Part shown: positions 33,573-42,425 of the stretch, piece after piece
How positions within the stretch are numbered: position 1 is the first letter of the stretch
Layout of the letters: each line of letters begins with the position of its first letter
NCBI RefSeq assembly: GCF_010548375.1
Contig: NZ_JAAGLY010000006.1
Location: 248,001 to 312,000, forward strand
Length of the DNA stretch: 64,000 nucleotides
Origin: Streptomyces sp. SID13726
Lineage (GTDB): Bacteria > Actinomycetota > Actinomycetes > Streptomycetales > Streptomycetaceae
Reading direction: 5' to 3'
Position numbers and translations under genes: made by a program
The notes under the pieces: model-generated
Seen by the model: the letters and a program-made list of their open reading frames with translations, nothing else
Databases searched by the model: none
Told to the model about the DNA's origin: nothing

Positions 33573-34559
33573 TCAGGCGTTGCGCCGGGCGCGGGCGTAC
33601 TTCTTTTCCGGCTCTGTCATGTACTTCCACGGCCACGATGTGTAGGCGCCTTCGAGCTCGTCGAAGACGCGGGGCAGCGCGATGCGCTCGGAGGCCAGCG
33701 ACAGGGCCATGGCGAAGATGTTGAAGTCCTCCTGCCAGCCCGGGCGCCGTACGTAGTCGGGGTGCAGGATGCTGCGCTCGGCGGCCTCCAGGAGTTCGTC
33801 CTGGGTGTCGGGGGTGACGAGGCAGTTCTTGTCGTCGGACTCCACCCATTCCTCGATGTGCGCCATGGCGATCACACAGCCGAGCCGGTGTCCGTCGGGT
33901 GCGCCCGCGTAGGCCTCGCGGGCGAACGCCAGCGCCTGTCCGGCCTCGCCGCTCCATCGGGGCTGGAGCTGCGACACCCACTCGATGTGGGTCGCCAGGT
34001 CCAGCGGGTCGCGGCGCAGGGCGGCGTCGCGCCGGGTCTCGTTGACCGCGGGGCCCAGCGACATGCCGCGTCCCGAGGTGAGGAGGCGGCGCCACGGGGT
34101 GACCCAGTCAGGCCGCAGCTCGGCGGCTTCGAGCAGCTGCTCCTCGGCGATCTCCAGCCGCTCGTAGAAGATCTGCCACTGCTCGCGCGTGACGTGCACG
34201 GCCCGCGCGGCGGTACGCGCCTCCCAGCCCCAGTTGATGTGGCGGGCCCCCGATATCAGCAGGGCCGTCGCCCGGTGCTCCTTGTCCTCCTCGACGGCCC
34301 GGCCGATCCAGTCCTGCACGCCGTCCAGTTCCGCCACTTCGCCCAGGACATGGTGGTCGCGGCCGAGGTCGAAGGGCGCGAGCGCCTCCTTCACCCCGTC
34401 CCAGTCACCGGCGTCGGCGGCCTCCACCAGCGCCAGCACCCGCGCGTCCCCCAGCGCGCGCAGCTTGTACATGCCGTTCTTCTGCCTGCGCGAGGCCGGA
34501 AGCGCGTGCGGATCCACCGCGGATCTCTCCGCGCCCCTCCCGAACAGCTTGCCCAACAT
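33573..34559 (-). CDS. hypothetical TPR/DUF4034-like protein, first gene of Hsp90 operon
   Basis: The protein is 328 aa from ATG at 34559 with GGGGAGGG upstream; longer starts are not supported. It is helical and Trp-rich (GARHINWGWEARTAARAVHV, TREQWQIFYERLEIAEEQLL, RDPLDLATHIEWVSQLQPRW). LEIAEEQLLEAAELRPDWVT and AFAREAYAGAPDGH look like single TPR-type helix pairs. The layout recalls DUF4034 proteins. The function is unknown. It precedes the Hsp90 gene by 43 nt on the same strand. Confidence 0.75.
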   Translation of the reverse strand: MLGKLFGRGAERSAVDPHALPASRRQKNGMYKLRALGDARVLALVEAADAGDWDGVKEALAPFDLGRDHHVLGEVAELDGVQDWIGRAVEEDKEHRATALLISGARHINWGWEARTAARAVHVTREQWQIFYERLEIAEEQLLEAAELRPDWVTPWRRLLTSGRGMSLGPAVNETRRDAALRRDPLDLATHIEWVSQLQPRWSGEAGQALAFAREAYAGAPDGHRLGCVIAMAHIEEWVESDDKNCLVTPDTQDELLEAAERSILHPDYVRRPGWQEDFNIFAMALSLASERIALPRVFDELEGAYTSWPWKYMTEPEKKYARARRNA

Positions 34560-34673
34560 GCAGCGCCCTCCCCTGGTCCCGCGTGATCTTTCGGTGCAGC
34601 ATAAGCGGCGGCACTGACAGGGCTTCCACTGGGTTTTCACCGGTGCTTCACCGGCCGGGGATCCCCTGACCGG

Positions 34674-34702
34674 CGGCGGAACCAGGGCATCGGGTTCCGC
34701 CG
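34674..34702 (-). terminator. terminator hairpin after alpha-galactosidase gene
   Basis: Perfect 10-bp arms CGGCGGAACC (34674-34683) and GGTTCCGCCG (34693-34702) with a 9-nt loop lie about 70 nt beyond the stop at 34775, before the next promoter on the same strand. Confidence 0.65.
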
Positions 34703-34774
34703 GTTCTCGACGGCGAGGGCACACGCAGCCGGCTCAACGGCCCCCTACGGCCGACCTGATCCGCCGCACGGCCC

Positions 34775-36877
34775 CTAGCCCTGGCTCAACCTCACCAACA
34801 CCGCCGTGTCGGCGCGCGGCAGCGTCACCGTGAGCACCCCGCTCTCCGCATCCCACTCGACCCCGGCACCAGCATCCACGGGCTGCAACACCTCGGCACG
34901 TGCCCGCACACCGCGCAGATGAGGAAGCGGCAGGGCACGGCTGGCCGGTGCGTCAGGGCGTTCCCGTCGCCAGACCGCGACATACGTGGCTTCGCGTCCC
35001 CGCAGGCCGTGTGCGATCCAGGCGTCCTCCCAGCCCGGCAGGCCCAGCGGCCAGATGGGGTGTGATGCGGGGATCTGGGGGCGGATGGACTTGTAGACGT
35101 CGATCGCCGAGCGGACGAGGGTGAACTGGTCGTCGGTCATGCGGTCGAGGAAGCCGGAGAGGTGGATTCGGCCCAGGAGGGCGCCGGTGAGGGTGAAGGC
35201 GATCTCGTCGGGGGTGTGGTGGGGCTGGGGGTAGGCCCAGACCGCGGCCTGTTCGGGGGCCACGGCGGTGGCGGCGGAGGCGGCGATGGGCGGGTAGCGC
35301 AGGGGGTCCTGCTGGTCGCTGGTGGACTGGAGCTGGGTTAGGGCGAGTTGGGCGTAGTCCATGCGCAGGCCGCCGGAGCCGCAGTTCTCCAGGACCAGGC
35401 CGGGGTGGCGGTCCAGGAGGCCGGACATCCAGTCGAGGTGGGCGCGGTGGTGGCCGAGGAGTCCGGCGCCGGGGCTCTCGGGGCCGTTCTCCGTGCCGGG
35501 GCCGGAGTTGATGTTGTAGTCGAGTTTGAGGTACCCGACGCCCCACTCGCCGACCAGCCGGTCCACGACCGCGTCGAGGTGGGCCCGGGCGGCGGGGTGG
35601 CGCAGGTCCAGGTGGTGCCGCCCGTGTTCCGTCACACGGACACCACCGCGCCGGAAGAACGCCTCGGGGGGCAGGGTCCTCGCCAACGGGCTGCGCACGC
35701 CCACGACTTCGGGCTCCAGCCACAGCCCCGGCACCATGCCCCGGTCCCGGATCGCGTCCAGCACCTCCTGGATGCCGCCGGGGAAGCGCCCCCGGGCGGG
35801 CTCCCAGGCGCCGACCGCGTCCCACCAGCCCTGGGCGTCGTCGTCGTACCAGCCGGCGTCGATGACGAAGACCTCGGCACCGGCCCGCCCGGCCGCCTCG
35901 ACGAGCGGGAGGAGTTTCCCGGTGGTCGGGTCGCCCATGAGGGTGTTCATGTAGTCGTTGTAGATCACCGGGAGGGCGCGGTGGTCGGGGTGGCTCCGGC
36001 GGAACAGCCTGCGGTGGTCGGTGAGTTCACCGAAAGCGGCATCGAGACCACCGGCCCCGGTCCGGACGAGGACAGCGGGGACCGTGTGGAACTCCTCGCC
36101 CGGCGCGAGGGTGTGGTGCCACTGGTGGTGGGCGTCGTCCGGGCCGAACAGGGCGACGTACGCGGCGCCTTCGCGTTCACCGGTCTCGAAACGCCACCCG
36201 GCGCTGGACTCGATCTGCCACAGCCAGCTGCGGCCGGAACGGTCGGTGAGCGCGCCCATCGGCAGATGGCGCCCCGTCGACCAACTCCCTTGCGAGCAGC
36301 GCTCGAAGCAGCCGCGACCGTCACGGCCGTGGGCCGACCGGCTCAGCGAGACCAGCTGGTCGCGGAAGGGGGCGGCGTGCCAACGGCACTCGGCGAGCCA
36401 GTCGTTGTCCGCCCAGTGCAGGGTCAGTCCGTCGAGGCCGTCCCCGGCGTCGGTGATGCCGCCGAGGGTCAGGCTGGACACGCTCTCCAGCCGGAGCGGT
36501 GCGGTGCCCTCGTTGACCAGGCGGACCCGTGAGCGCAGGAAGCGGGCTCCCGGAGCCGTCTCCAGGTGCACCTCGGCGACCAGGCCGGTCTCGGCGTCGG
36601 CCAGCCGGATCGTCGTACGCTCGCGACCGCCCTCCCGGACCGACTCGTGGTCGCGACAGGTCAGACGGTCGCCGATGGCGGTCTCGATGAAGCGCTCCCC
36701 CGACCACAGGCGTCCGTGCCCGGTGGCGGTGACCTCGACCAGCGGGACCAATGCCGCCCGTTCCTGACCGGGCACCCCCAGCCGGACCCGGCCCGCGCTG
36801 TCCCGGACGGCCTCAAGGCCGAGCTCCGGGTGGGACCAGAGACGGGTGCTCCCGGTTTCCGGGACGGCAGCGGTCAA
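34775..36877 (-). CDS. GH36 alpha-galactosidase
   Basis: The protein is about 700 aa from TTG at 36877, chosen because AAAAGGAG ends 6 nt upstream, while in-frame ATGs at 36907-36946 fall inside operator palindromes. GH36 features are an N-terminal beta-sandwich (RHLPMGALTDRSGRSWLWQI), a TIM barrel with VFVIDAGWYDDDAQGWWDAV, GLWLEPEVVG, the nucleophile Asp in GYLKLDYN, ENCGSGGLRMDYAQLA, and the acid/base Asp in STSDQQD. There is no signal peptide, so it acts in the cytoplasm on imported alpha-galactosides. No transporter is adjacent. Confidence 0.92.
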   Translation of the reverse strand: MTAAVPETGSTRLWSHPELGLEAVRDSAGRVRLGVPGQERAALVPLVEVTATGHGRLWSGERFIETAIGDRLTCRDHESVREGGRERTTIRLADAETGLVAEVHLETAPGARFLRSRVRLVNEGTAPLRLESVSSLTLGGITDAGDGLDGLTLHWADNDWLAECRWHAAPFRDQLVSLSRSAHGRDGRGCFERCSQGSWSTGRHLPMGALTDRSGRSWLWQIESSAGWRFETGEREGAAYVALFGPDDAHHQWHHTLAPGEEFHTVPAVLVRTGAGGLDAAFGELTDHRRLFRRSHPDHRALPVIYNDYMNTLMGDPTTGKLLPLVEAAGRAGAEVFVIDAGWYDDDAQGWWDAVGAWEPARGRFPGGIQEVLDAIRDRGMVPGLWLEPEVVGVRSPLARTLPPEAFFRRGGVRVTEHGRHHLDLRHPAARAHLDAVVDRLVGEWGVGYLKLDYNINSGPGTENGPESPGAGLLGHHRAHLDWMSGLLDRHPGLVLENCGSGGLRMDYAQLALTQLQSTSDQQDPLRYPPIAASAATAVAPEQAAVWAYPQPHHTPDEIAFTLTGALLGRIHLSGFLDRMTDDQFTLVRSAIDVYKSIRPQIPASHPIWPLGLPGWEDAWIAHGLRGREATYVAVWRRERPDAPASRALPLPHLRGVRARAEVLQPVDAGAGVEWDAESGVLTVTLPRADTAVLVRLSQG

Positions 36878-36904
36878 CGTGTTCTCCTTTTCCGTGACAC
36901 CGAC

Positions 36905-36947
36905 CATGTGACCGCTCACAATCCTGGCACGCATGTGACCGGTCACA
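36905..36947 (-). promoter_or_regulatory. twin operators of alpha-galactosidase gene
   Basis: Two near-identical palindromes, CATGTGACCGCTCACA (36905-36920) and CATGTGACCGGTCACA (36932-36947), are 27 nt apart. The second contains the perfect 14-bp palindrome TGTGACCGGTCACA. On the minus strand a TTGTGT-N18-CAGGAT pair spans them, so a bound repressor would cover the promoter. The size and symmetry suit a LacI or GntR-type protein not encoded next door. Confidence 0.7.
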
Positions 36948-37019
36948 CAAGGCCGGGCGACGGCACCGCACCCGAGCCGGGGCGAACCCTTGACCGCGGG
37001 CGGCCCGAGCCGAGACCAT

Positions 37020-37055
37020 GTTGCGTATCAGTCATGCAGTTGCGTATTACGCACA
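37020..37055 (+). promoter_or_regulatory. three-half-site operator upstream of purU (betaine block site 1)
   Basis: GTTGCG at 37020-37025 and GTTGCG at 37039-37044 are 19 nt apart. The second pairs with CGCACA (37050-37055) as a 17-bp inverted repeat whose core TGCGTATTACGCA is a perfect odd-centred palindrome. The element ends 14 nt before the purU start codon. Confidence 0.7.
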
Positions 37056-37069
37056 CTCGGGAGGACTCA

Positions 37070-37942
37070 GTGGCTCTTCGACCGCACCCCGACCGGGAGT
37101 TCGTACTGACCCTCTCGTGCCCCGACCGGTCCGGGCTCGTGCATGCCGTCACCGGCTTCCTCGTCCGGCACTCCGGGAACATCCAGGAGAGCCAGCAGTT
37201 CGACGACGGGCTCCAGGACCGCTTCTTCATGCGCGTGCACTTCGACGTCTCGGACCCGGCCACCTCCCTGGAGGACCTGCGCTCCGGCTTCGCGCCGGTC
37301 GCGGAGGCGTACCGGATCAGCTGGCAGCTGAACAACGCGTCGACCCCGACCCGCACCCTGATCATGGTGTCGAAGTTCGGCCACTGCCTGAACGACCTCC
37401 TGTTCCGCCAGCGCACCGGCGCGCTCCCCATCGAGGTGCCGGCGATCGTCTCCAACCACCGGGACTTCGCCCCGCTCGCCGAGAGCTACGGCATCCCCTT
37501 CCACCATGTGCCGGTGACCCCGGAGACGAAGCCCGAGGCGGAGGCGCGACTGCTCGAACTCGTCGACGCGCTCGACGTCGACCTCGTGGTCCTCGCCCGC
37601 TACATGCAGATCCTCTCGAACGACCTGTGCAAGCAGCTCGAAGGCCGGGCGATCAACATCCACCATTCGTTCCTGCCGAGCTTCAAGGGCGCGCGGCCCT
37701 ACGTGCAGGCGCACGAGCGCGGGGTCAAGCTCGTCGGGGCCACGGCCCACTACGTCACCCCGGACCTCGACGAGGGGCCCATCATCGAGCAGGACGTGAT
37801 CCGCGTGAACCACGCCCAGAGCCCCGAGAGCCTGGTCACCCTCGGACGTGACGTCGAGGCACAGGTGCTGGCCCGGGCCGTGGAATGGCACAGCCAGAGC
37901 CGGGTGATGATCAACGGCCGTCGCACGGTCGTCTTCCGCTGA
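37070..37942 (+). CDS. purU: formyltetrahydrofolate deformylase
   Basis: The protein is 290 aa from GTG at 37070, preceded by GGGAGGA; the ATG at 37034 lies in the operator and lacks a ribosome-binding site. An N-terminal ACT domain (FVLTLSCPDRSGLVHAVTGF) precedes a formyltransferase fold with IMVSKFGHCLNDLLFR, the catalytic NIHHSFLPSFKGARPY (Asn, His) and ATAHYVTPDLDEGPII (Asp). PurU hydrolyses 10-formyl-THF to formate and THF. Beside dimethylglycine oxidase it would recycle folate loaded with one-carbon units from betaine methyl groups; a similar gene pairing is known in Arthrobacter globiformis. Confidence 0.95.
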   Translation: MALRPHPDREFVLTLSCPDRSGLVHAVTGFLVRHSGNIQESQQFDDGLQDRFFMRVHFDVSDPATSLEDLRSGFAPVAEAYRISWQLNNASTPTRTLIMVSKFGHCLNDLLFRQRTGALPIEVPAIVSNHRDFAPLAESYGIPFHHVPVTPETKPEAEARLLELVDALDVDLVVLARYMQILSNDLCKQLEGRAINIHHSFLPSFKGARPYVQAHERGVKLVGATAHYVTPDLDEGPIIEQDVIRVNHAQSPESLVTLGRDVEAQVLARAVEWHSQSRVMINGRRTVVFR

Positions 37943-37974
37943 CCACTGTTGACCTGTTCGCATAAGGTTCCGCC

Positions 37975-38766
37975 ATGAACAGCTACGGCACCGAGTCCGC
38001 GGGGGCGTCCGGGGGCGGTGTGCAGTCCGTCGACCGGGCCGTCACCGTGCTGGAGATCCTGGCCCAGCGCGGCGAGGCGGGCGTCAGTGAAGTGGCCGAG
38101 GCGATCGACGTCCACAAGTCCACCGCGTTCCGGCTGCTCGGCGCCCTGGAGGCGCACGGGATGGTGGAGCAGGAGGGCGAGCGCGGCAAGTACCGCCTCG
38201 GCTTCGGGATCGTCCGCCTCGCCGGAGCGGTCACCGGACGCATAGACGTCACCAAGCACGGCCGCGGGATCTGCGAGCGGCTCGCCGAGCAGTTGGGCGA
38301 GACGATGAACATCGCGGTCCTCGAATCCCATCACGTGATCAACCTCGACCAGGTGCGCGGGCGTTCCTCGATCACCGCGCAGAACTGGGTCGGGCGGCTC
38401 ACGCCGATGCACTGCACGTCGAGCGGCAAGGTGCTGCTGTCCCACCTCGACGCCGGGCGCCGGGACGCACTCGTCACCGCGAGCGGGCTCGACCGTTTCA
38501 CGCCCCGGACCGTGACCTCCCGCGAGGAGCTGGAGGCGGAGTTGGTCACGGTGCGGGAGCAGGGGTACGCGATGACGGTCGAGGAGTACGAGGAGGGGCT
38601 CAACGCGATGGCCGCGCCCGTGCGTTCGCGGGACGGGGAGACCGTCGCGGCGCTCACCGTGTCGGGGCCCGCGTTTCGGCTCACCTCGGAGCGGATGCGG
38701 GAGATCGCGTCGGTGGTGGTCTCGGCCGCGGATGAATTGAGCCGCAAGTTGGGGTACTTGGGCTGA
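37975..38766 (+). CDS. IclR-family transcriptional regulator of the betaine block
   Basis: The protein is 263 aa. The N-terminal winged HTH (SVDRAVTVLEILAQRGEAGV, SEVAEAIDVHKSTAFRLLGA, LEAHGMVEQ) and C-terminal effector domain (MNIAVLESHHVINLDQVRGR, LTPMHCTSSGKVLLSHL, EEYEEGLNAMAAPVRSRDGE) are typical. It lies 32 nt behind purU on the same strand and converges with the dimethylglycine oxidase gene. It is the only regulator inside the betaine block and is the natural candidate to bind the GTTGCG-N5-CGCAAC elements. No copy of the element precedes its own start. Confidence 0.93.
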   Translation: MNSYGTESAGASGGGVQSVDRAVTVLEILAQRGEAGVSEVAEAIDVHKSTAFRLLGALEAHGMVEQEGERGKYRLGFGIVRLAGAVTGRIDVTKHGRGICERLAEQLGETMNIAVLESHHVINLDQVRGRSSITAQNWVGRLTPMHCTSSGKVLLSHLDAGRRDALVTASGLDRFTPRTVTSREELEAELVTVREQGYAMTVEEYEEGLNAMAAPVRSRDGETVAALTVSGPAFRLTSERMREIASVVVSAADELSRKLGYLG

Positions 38767-38814
38767 CTTTCATCCGCGGGTCCGTCGTGGCTTGTCGCGT
38801 CGTTCCCCGCGCCT

Positions 38815-41253
38815 TCAGCCCCGTAGGCGTGTCATCTTCGGGTCGAACAGGGGCTCTTCCGCCACGACCGCCTCGATGCGCTCGTCGAAGTAGCCGATGT
38901 GGACCACCTTGCCGGGCTCGCTCAGTTCGGCCGGCAGCCAGGCGTACGCGATTCCCTTGCCGACCGTGTAGCCGTACGCCGCGCTCGTGACGTAGCCGAC
39001 GGGGTTCGGGCCGTCGTAGACCGGCTCCTTGCCCATGACCACGGAGCGGGGGTCGTCGATGGTCAGGCAGGTGAGGCGGCGGTGCACGGCGGTGCTGCGG
39101 CGTTCCAGGGCCGCCTTGCCGGTGAAGTCCTCCTTGTCGGGCCGGACAGCGAAGGCGACGCCGGCCTCGTACGGGTCGTGCTCATAGGTCATGTCGGTGC
39201 CGAAGGAGCGGTAACCCTTCTCCAGGCGGAGGCTGTTGAAGGCGCCGCGGCCGGCCGCGATGCCGCCGAGGGGGCGGGCCGCCTGCCAGAGGGTGTCCCA
39301 GAGCTTCTGGCCGAGGTCGGCGGTGGTGTACAGCTCCCAGCCCAGTTCGCCGACGTAGGACAGGCGCATGGCGGTGACCGGGACGGAGCCGATGTAGGCG
39401 TGTTTGGCGCGGAAGTACTTGAGGCCGGTCGCCGAGAAGTCCGCGTCGGTGAGCGGCTGGAGGACGTCACGGGCGAGCGGTCCCCACAGGCCGATGCAGC
39501 AGGTGCCGGCGGTGATGTCGCGGGCCTGGACGGTGCCGTCGGCGGGGAGGTGGCGGGTGAACCAGTCGAGGTCGAGGTTGCCGTTGACGCCGATCTGGAA
39601 GAGGTCGGGGGCGAGCCGGGCGACGGTGACGTCGCTGCGGATGCCGCCGTCGTGGTCGAGCAGCAGGGTGTACGTCACCGAGCCGACGGACTTGGCGACC
39701 TTGCCGGTGCACAGCCGCTCCAGGAAGTCGGCCGCGCCGCGTCCGCTCACCTCCAGGCGCTTGAGGGCCGTCATGTCGTACATCGCGACGGTCTCGCGGG
39801 TGACCTGGGCCTCGGCGGCGACGATCGGCGACCAGTACCGGGCGGCCCAGTCGTTGGGGGTGACGATCGAACGGCCTTCCACGAGGCCCGCGTTGGCCTC
39901 GTACCACTGCGGGCGCTCCCAGCCGTTCGCCTCCAGGAAGAAGGCGCCCAGCTCCTGTTGGCGGGTGTGGAAGGGGCTCGTGCGGATGGGGCGGGGGTCG
40001 CCGGAGGGCTGGAGGGGGTGGAGGATGTCGTAGACCTCGGCGAAGTTCCGGCAGTCGCGGGCCAGGACGTACTCCGGGGCGAGCTGGTGCGGTTCGAAGC
40101 GGTTGACGTCGCACTCGTGGAGGTCGAAGGACGAGCAGTGCCCGTCGACCAGCCACTCGGCGACGGCCCGGCCGACGCCCGCGGAGTGGGTGACCCAGAC
40201 GGCCTCGGCGACCCAGAAGCCCTTGACGTCCGGGGACTCGCCGAGGAGGGGCAGGCCGTCGGTGGTGAAGGAGAACAGGCCGTTGATGCCCTCGTCGATC
40301 TCGGCGGCGCGGGTGGCGGGGAGCAGGGAGCGGGTCTCGGTCCAGGCGTCCGCGAAGTCGTCCTCGGTGAACTTCAGGACGGACGGCATCGGCTCGGCCT
40401 CGTCGAAGGAGAGGATCTCGTCGGCGGTGACCGGCATGGGGCGGTGGCCGTAGTAGCCGATGCCGAGGGTGTCGTAGCGGTCGCGGTAGTAGAGGTCGGC
40501 GTCCTGGTGGCGCAGGATCGGGCGGACCGCCTCCTCGGTCTGGCCCGCGAGCTCGGGGACCGGGCCGGTCCAGGCGAGCTGGTGGGCGAGCGGGGTCAGC
40601 GGGAGGTTCATGCCGACCATGCGGGCGATCCGGGGGCCCCAGATGCCGGCGCAGCAGACGACGATGTCGGCCTCCAGGTCGCCGTGGTCGGTGACGACGC
40701 CGGTGACCTCGCCGTCGGCCTGGCGGATGTCCAGGACCTCGTGGCGGGCCAGGAACGTCACCCCGCGCTCGGTGGCCCGGCGGATCTGCGCCTCGACGGC
40801 GAGGACGGCCTTGGCGAGGCCGTCGGTCGGGATGTGGAGGCCGGCGAGGACCCGGTCGCGGTTGACCAGGGGGTGCCGCTCGACGCACTCGTCGGCGGTG
40901 AGGATCCGCGAGTCGATGCCCCAGGAGGTGAGCCAGCCGTGCCGGCGGTGCAGCTCGGCGACGCGCTCGGGGGTGGTCGCCACCTCCAGGCCGCCGACCT
41001 GGAGGAAGCAGGGCTGTCCGTCGACGTCGAGGGAGCAGAGCTTCTCGACGGTGTAGCGGGCCAGCTCGGTCATGGTCTTGGAGGGGTTGGCCTGGAAGAC
41101 CAGGCCCGGGGCGTGCGACGACGAGCCCCCGGTGGCGGGCAGCGGGCCCTGGTCGACGACGGTCACCTCGGTCCAGCCGCGCGCGGAGATCTCGTCGGCG
41201 AGTGCCGCCCCGACGACGCCCGCTCCGATGATGACCACTCGGGGTCCCGCCAT
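38815..41253 (-). CDS. dmg: dimethylglycine oxidase (FAD/GcvT two-domain enzyme)
   Basis: The protein is 812 aa. The N-terminal FAD oxidase half has VVIIGAGVVGAALADEISAR and a GGSSSHAPGLVFQANPSKTM loop. SHAPGLVFQ, QVGGLEVATT, EAVWVTHSAG, LHPLQPSGDPRPIRTSPFH and the final DPKMTRLRG match, as I recall it, Arthrobacter globiformis dimethylglycine oxidase. The C-terminal half is a GcvT-like folate domain (YDMTALKRLEVSG, YVGELGWELY, LRLEKGYRSFGTDMT). The enzyme converts dimethylglycine to sarcosine and transfers the methylene group to THF. It has its own operator-bearing promoter and converges with the IclR gene. Confidence 0.93.
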   Translation of the reverse strand: MAGPRVVIIGAGVVGAALADEISARGWTEVTVVDQGPLPATGGSSSHAPGLVFQANPSKTMTELARYTVEKLCSLDVDGQPCFLQVGGLEVATTPERVAELHRRHGWLTSWGIDSRILTADECVERHPLVNRDRVLAGLHIPTDGLAKAVLAVEAQIRRATERGVTFLARHEVLDIRQADGEVTGVVTDHGDLEADIVVCCAGIWGPRIARMVGMNLPLTPLAHQLAWTGPVPELAGQTEEAVRPILRHQDADLYYRDRYDTLGIGYYGHRPMPVTADEILSFDEAEPMPSVLKFTEDDFADAWTETRSLLPATRAAEIDEGINGLFSFTTDGLPLLGESPDVKGFWVAEAVWVTHSAGVGRAVAEWLVDGHCSSFDLHECDVNRFEPHQLAPEYVLARDCRNFAEVYDILHPLQPSGDPRPIRTSPFHTRQQELGAFFLEANGWERPQWYEANAGLVEGRSIVTPNDWAARYWSPIVAAEAQVTRETVAMYDMTALKRLEVSGRGAADFLERLCTGKVAKSVGSVTYTLLLDHDGGIRSDVTVARLAPDLFQIGVNGNLDLDWFTRHLPADGTVQARDITAGTCCIGLWGPLARDVLQPLTDADFSATGLKYFRAKHAYIGSVPVTAMRLSYVGELGWELYTTADLGQKLWDTLWQAARPLGGIAAGRGAFNSLRLEKGYRSFGTDMTYEHDPYEAGVAFAVRPDKEDFTGKAALERRSTAVHRRLTCLTIDDPRSVVMGKEPVYDGPNPVGYVTSAAYGYTVGKGIAYAWLPAELSEPGKVVHIGYFDERIEAVVAEEPLFDPKMTRLRG

Positions 41254-41271
41254 CGCCGCACCTCCGGTTAA

Positions 41272-41307
41272 GTTGCTTTGTGCGCAACACGATTCAGGCT
41301 GCGCAAC
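41272..41307 (-). promoter_or_regulatory. three-half-site operator upstream of dimethylglycine oxidase gene (site 2)
   Basis: GTTGCT (41272-41277) and CGCAAC (41283-41288) form the 17-bp inverted repeat. A further CGCAAC lies at 41302-41307, exactly 19 nt from the previous one. The element is 19-54 nt upstream of the start codon at 41253. Confidence 0.72.
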
Positions 41308-41384
41308 TCAATGTGCCTGCCGTGCGGAGGGGTGTCAAGAGCCCCCGTGACGTCGGGGAACGGCGTCCACGAGGGCCCGGAGAA

Positions 41385-41440
41385 CGGCAGGGCCCGGTGG
41401 GCGGCACGCACCCTCGCGCGCCGCCCACCGGGCCCTGCCG
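41385..41440 (-). terminator. strong terminator hairpin of the betB/transporter operon
   Basis: Two perfectly complementary 21-bp arms (41385-41405 and 41420-41440) with a 14-nt loop start only 7 nt after the stop of the betaine-binding-protein gene on the minus strand. Confidence 0.88.
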
Positions 41441-41446
41441 ACCGAC

Positions 41447-42412
41447 CTACTTGATCCAGGCGTCGACCTTCGCCCGGTTCGCGTCGACCCACTTCTTGGC
41501 CGCCGCGTCCGGCGTCATCTTGTCCACCGCGATGTACTTGGCCACGGTGTTCTGGTCGTCGTTGGTCCAGTTGAACTTCTTCACCAGGTCGTAGGCGGGA
41601 CTGCCCGACTTGGCGAACTTGGCGCTGACTATCTTGTCGAGGTCGTAGACCGGGTAGTCGCAGGCGACCTTGGCCGGATCGGCGTCGCAGCCGGTCTTGT
41701 AGGCGGGCAGGTCGACCTTGACCAGCGGCACCTCGGAGAGGAACCACTGCGGCTCGTAGAAGTAGCCGATCACCCATTCCTTGTTCTTCTCGGCGTTGCG
41801 GTACGCCTGGATGAGCGCGGTCTCGCTGCCCGCGTACACCACCTTGAAGTCCAGCTTCAGGTTCTTGACCAGCGCCTCGTCGTTGGTGACGTACGACGGG
41901 TCGCCGTCGAGGAGCTGGCCCTTGCCGCCGGACTCCGAGGTCTTGAACTGCGCGGCGTACTTGTCGAGGTTCTTCCAGTCGGTGATGTCGGGGTGGGCCT
42001 TGGCCAGCCACGGCGGCACGTACCAGCCGATGATGCCCTTGTTGCCGGTCGAGCCGGCCTCCACGGCGGTCTTCTGCTCGGTGATGTACTTCTTCTTCAG
42101 ATCGTCGTGACCCCAGTTCTCCAGGACGGCGTCGACCTCGCCGGTCCCGAAGCCCTGCCAGGCGATCTCCTCCTTGAGGTCCTTCTTGGTGACCTTGCAG
42201 CCGAGGTCCTTCTCGGCGACGTACGCGACCACCGCGGCGTCCGCCTCGTAGCCCACCCAGGGGTTGACCGCGAGGTTGAAGGTGCCGCACTTGCCCGGAC
42301 TGCCCGAGTCACCGGCGTCCGAGGAGTCGCCGACCTTGGCGCCGCCGCAGGCCGTGAGGGTGAGACCGAGGACCGCGATGCCGGCTGCTGCGGCCCGCCA
42401 GTGTCTTGCCAT
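41447..42412 (-). CDS. glycine betaine ABC transporter substrate-binding lipoprotein (OpuAC/ProX type)
   Basis: The protein is 321 aa with a lipoprotein signal (IAVLGLTLTACGG, lipobox LTAC). Mature sequence LAVNPWVGYEADAAVVAYVA, EIAWQGFGTGEVDAVLENWG, KGIIGWYVPPWLAKAHPDIT and EWVIGYFYEPQWFL has the tryptophans that form the aromatic cage for quaternary ammonium ligands in OpuAC-type proteins. It is the last gene of the transporter operon, 13 nt after the permease, and precedes a strong terminator. Confidence 0.93.
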   Translation of the reverse strand: MARHWRAAAAGIAVLGLTLTACGGAKVGDSSDAGDSGSPGKCGTFNLAVNPWVGYEADAAVVAYVAEKDLGCKVTKKDLKEEIAWQGFGTGEVDAVLENWGHDDLKKKYITEQKTAVEAGSTGNKGIIGWYVPPWLAKAHPDITDWKNLDKYAAQFKTSESGGKGQLLDGDPSYVTNDEALVKNLKLDFKVVYAGSETALIQAYRNAEKNKEWVIGYFYEPQWFLSEVPLVKVDLPAYKTGCDADPAKVACDYPVYDLDKIVSAKFAKSGSPAYDLVKKFNWTNDDQNTVAKYIAVDKMTPDAAAKKWVDANRAKVDAWIK

Positions 42413-42425
42413 CGTGTCGTGCTCC

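Noticed and set aside
31670..33724. 684-codon plus-strand frame across the Hsp90 gene
   Set aside because: It is antisense to intact GHKL motifs and lacks any recognisable domain.
38899..41271. 790-codon open frame opposite dimethylglycine oxidase
   Set aside because: Shadow of the conserved enzyme on the other strand, with biased composition and no family features.
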